From assembly GCA_009602725.1 (NCBI GenBank), contig WELB01000060.1:613880-669928 (forward strand): a DNA stretch of 56,049 bases. Reading direction: 5' to 3'. Source of the DNA: Spirogloea muscicola (Eukaryota > Streptophyta > Zygnematophyceae > Spirogloeales > Spirogloeaceae). The notes beneath the pieces were generated by a model. That model ran no database searches. It saw only the letters and a list, made by a program, of their open reading frames with translations, and had not been told where the DNA came from. Below, piece after piece: positions 54,001 through 56,049 of the stretch. Every line of letters starts with the position of its first letter. Position 1 is the first letter of the stretch. Position numbers and translations under genes: made by a program.

Positions 54001-55157
54001 CAGCCACTTGAGTACAATGTGGCTCAAGTAGGCAAGTACTTGCGGGCCAAGCACTGCCAATATGTCGAAGCAATTGCATGTACAATATGACTCGTGTTGG
54101 GGATGTGTATCAACTCTGGCCAGAAATTGTTGGCTGACTTTCATAAAGGTCAGTTGCATCAAATTGTCTACATGGGCAAGTCCTCACTCTTTGCCCAGGA
54201 GGGCGTTTGGGTGCGCATCGCAGTAATTGACGAGCTGTGCGAAGAGGTAAGCCTCGGCGAGGGAGAAGAGCGTGTCGATGAGCGCATAGTCTGGCTCGTC
54301 GAATGACTCTCCGCCGCCGGCGTACGTGCCCATGCGTTCCTCGCGGAGCAGCTCCCGGAAGCCGTGATATGCTACCTTCACATACTTGTGCCGGTCCATC
54401 TGCACTGCAACGAAGTAACAAGCAGGGTCCAAGCAGTAGTCAAAGTGGCAGCAGCAGCATCAAGATGCAGCACAAAAAGGTCTAGTAAGACTGCAGGCAA
54501 GGCTGGCACTCGCGAAGGCCCATCAACCTCGCCGGTTTCTCTGGCCAAGTGAGGCAGCTTGTGCAGAGCTTTTGCGCTGACCACCACAGGGCTATGGCCA
54601 GATACAGCAGCTGATGCAGGGAGAGGGCTCGTTTGGCTTGCCTTGAGGATGTTGCCGCGCCGCTTGTCCAGCACGAGGCCACGTACCATGTAGCGCCAGT
54701 CAAACTCCCACCTCAGCAGCTGCAGTGGGTCAGAGGGTAGATCAGAAGGGCCAAGTGCTCAAGCCAAAGCCAGAGGCTGAGTCAAAGTTGGAGTCGTGCC
54801 ATTGTACTCCGCGCGAGGAGGAAGAGTAGCACCTCCTCAGGGTACCCAAGCTTGTGCACGAGCTTCTTGACGGTCTCAGAGTAGGCCAGCGTCTCGAACG
54901 TCTCCGGCCGGTACTGTGCCAGCGTGTAGTCCATGTCGAAGCCCACCGCCACGATGCTCTGCGGAGCCGCTCCGGCCGCGGGCCAGCACGGCTTACGGCC
55001 TCGGCCAGCTCAATGGGCAGGAATGGGCAGCAAGCCCCAGCGGCCACGGACCTTCATGTTGAGGGCGCGGTTGCAGAAGATGCGCCGCTTGACGTCCACG
55101 GGGCTGGCCCACACGCGGCTCGTCCAGGTCGGCGTGTCCTCGTCGGACTTCGCCACC
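51019..55157 (-). CDS. HAD-superfamily (subfamily IG) 5'-nucleotidase
   Basis: Putative purine 5'-nucleotidase of the NT5C2/plant NT5 family. Exons in coding order: (about 55157)-55052, 54958-54833, 54719-54642, 54399-54188, 53823-53731, 53535-53452, 53211-52989, 52498-52445, 52256-52199, 52056-51980, 51773-51703, 51587-51527, 51395-51336, 51204-51019; 460 residues after the first exon, phases agree. All HAD motifs are present: I, GFDMDYTLAQYRPETF (nucleophile Asp); II, FIVTN; III, TGSAKPAFF (Lys); IV, VLYVGDHIYGDI (DHxxGD). Other signatures are LDKRRGNILK, MDRHKYVKVAYHGF, SFDEPDYALIDTLFSL and TGYQNSRFAHQVERFACLYT. Two introns (donors at 54641 and 52198) start with GC, both GCAAGC. The N-terminus is unresolved; the GC-rich minus strand up to about 56 kb may encode a transit peptide. 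A short exon between 52989 and 52498 may be missing. Confidence 0.92.
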
Positions 55158-56049
55158 TGGAGCGCCGCCACCCAGAACACTCGGCCTTGCCTCATCAGAA
55201 GCAAGAGGGGTTCGTCCCCTACAGCTGTTGACTTTCTGGCTGCCGACAGCAGAGTCAGCGCAGCAGTGGAGTCAAGGCATCCTACCGGCAGCAGCCAGTC
55301 AGGAGAAGAGGGGTCGGCCATGGCCTTCTGTGAGCGCAGCCACAGGTCCCCTGCTCCCGATGTGAGAGATGGGCAGGTCGTCGCAGCCCCTATGGCAAGA
55401 GGAGACGGGATGTTGGAAATTGCGGCACTGGTTCTGCCGAGGACCTGCGAATGCTGGGGGCCCAGATGGCCGTAGCCTCTGGGCGTCTCGGGCGAATCAT
55501 GCAAGCAAGAGCGCGAGCTTCATGGCAGGACCGCAGGGCTGGCTCGGACGCAGCCACCATTGCTGTGGGCGGCGGAGGCCGGCTCCTCCTGTGCCCGCAC
55601 GCCGGTCAGCGGTCCTGCGCGCCGCCGCCGCTGCCAACTTCGCTGAGTCGATCCGCAGAGCCGACGCTGCTGTGCAAGACACGGGCCAGAGGGCAGCGGC
55701 AGTGCGCAGCCGCGCTGCGCGGGCGCTCGATCCCGTGGCACCGGTGGTGAGCACGCCCTCACCGTCCACCCCGCCTGCCGCCTCCACACGGAAGCGGCGC
55801 GCCTGCCCTCCCACTGGCGCCTGCCGAGCAGCCAGCAAAGGCCTGCACCACGTCCTGTGAGGCTCCCAGCGGCGGCCACTTGCGGCGGCACTTGCGGTGG
55901 CAGGGGTCGTCGCGCGCTCTGGCTGCGGCCACGGCTGGCTCGTCGACGGGGATCGGCCGGCTGAGGCAGCTGCCGCTGCCGCCACGGCTGCCCGGGGAGG
56001 GGCCGGCCACCGCCACGCCCGCCAGGCGGCGGCGTCCGACTGCGCCGGC
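55158..56049. other. GC-rich 5' region of the nucleotidase gene
   Basis: Very GC-rich with overlapping open frames on both strands, so frame length is no guide. Minus-strand frames around 55500-56000 are Ala/Arg-rich, as an organellar targeting sequence would be. A 5' exon of the nucleotidase is expected here, but I cannot fix its boundaries. The window ends inside it. Confidence 0.4.

Overview
The window is nuclear DNA of a green-lineage eukaryote, most likely a streptophyte (charophyte-grade) alga. Genes are broken by many short GT-AG introns that mostly end in TGCAG. Plant-type TTTAGGG repeats are present. The gene set is plant-like: a MADS-box gene with a recognisable K-box (MIKC type), a RIN4/NOI-domain protein, a REC-type CLU protein and a plant-type coiled-coil family. 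The streptophyte placement rests mainly on the K-box and is an inference. First exons are very GC-rich and the rest of each gene is close to 50% GC. Assembly gaps lie at 15513-16150 and 37278-37493, with single Ns at 9211 and 21650.

Layout: 1-1969 (+) MIKC-type MADS-box gene with a long Q-rich tail. 1970-4188 intergenic with a LINE-tail remnant. 4189-8010 (+) phosphatidylinositol phosphate kinase. About 9165-9211 telomeric repeats running into an N. 9241-9622 (+) 3' part of a RIN4/NOI gene. 10103-15375 (-) 16-exon coiled-coil gene. Gap, then more telomere-like repeats. 16480-18838 (+) PWWP-domain gene. About 20.1-21.2 kb, LINE 3' fragments on both strands. 21489-31507 (+) full-size ABCC transporter. 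About 32.9-36.2 kb, a nested cluster of 5'-truncated LINE 3' ends on the minus strand. 36396-37277 (+) F-box/LRR gene cut by a gap. 37995-50170 (+) 28-exon REC-type CLU gene. 51019 to about 55.2 kb (-) HAD-family 5'-nucleotidase.

Exon models were built by hand. I looked for homologous protein segments, GT/AG boundaries and matching phases. For the coiled-coil, PWWP, kinase, ABCC and CLU genes the joined exons total a multiple of three with no internal stop. The genes look like unrelated single-copy housekeeping and regulatory genes, not a cluster with one function. I see no CRISPR array, operon or defence island. The most unusual signals are the K-box MADS protein with its Q-rich tail, the small NOI protein, a repeated GGCTG/CCAGCC hairpin in the LINE tails, two PAM2-like motifs in the CLU protein, two GC-AG introns in the nucleotidase, and telomere repeats at probable assembly joins.
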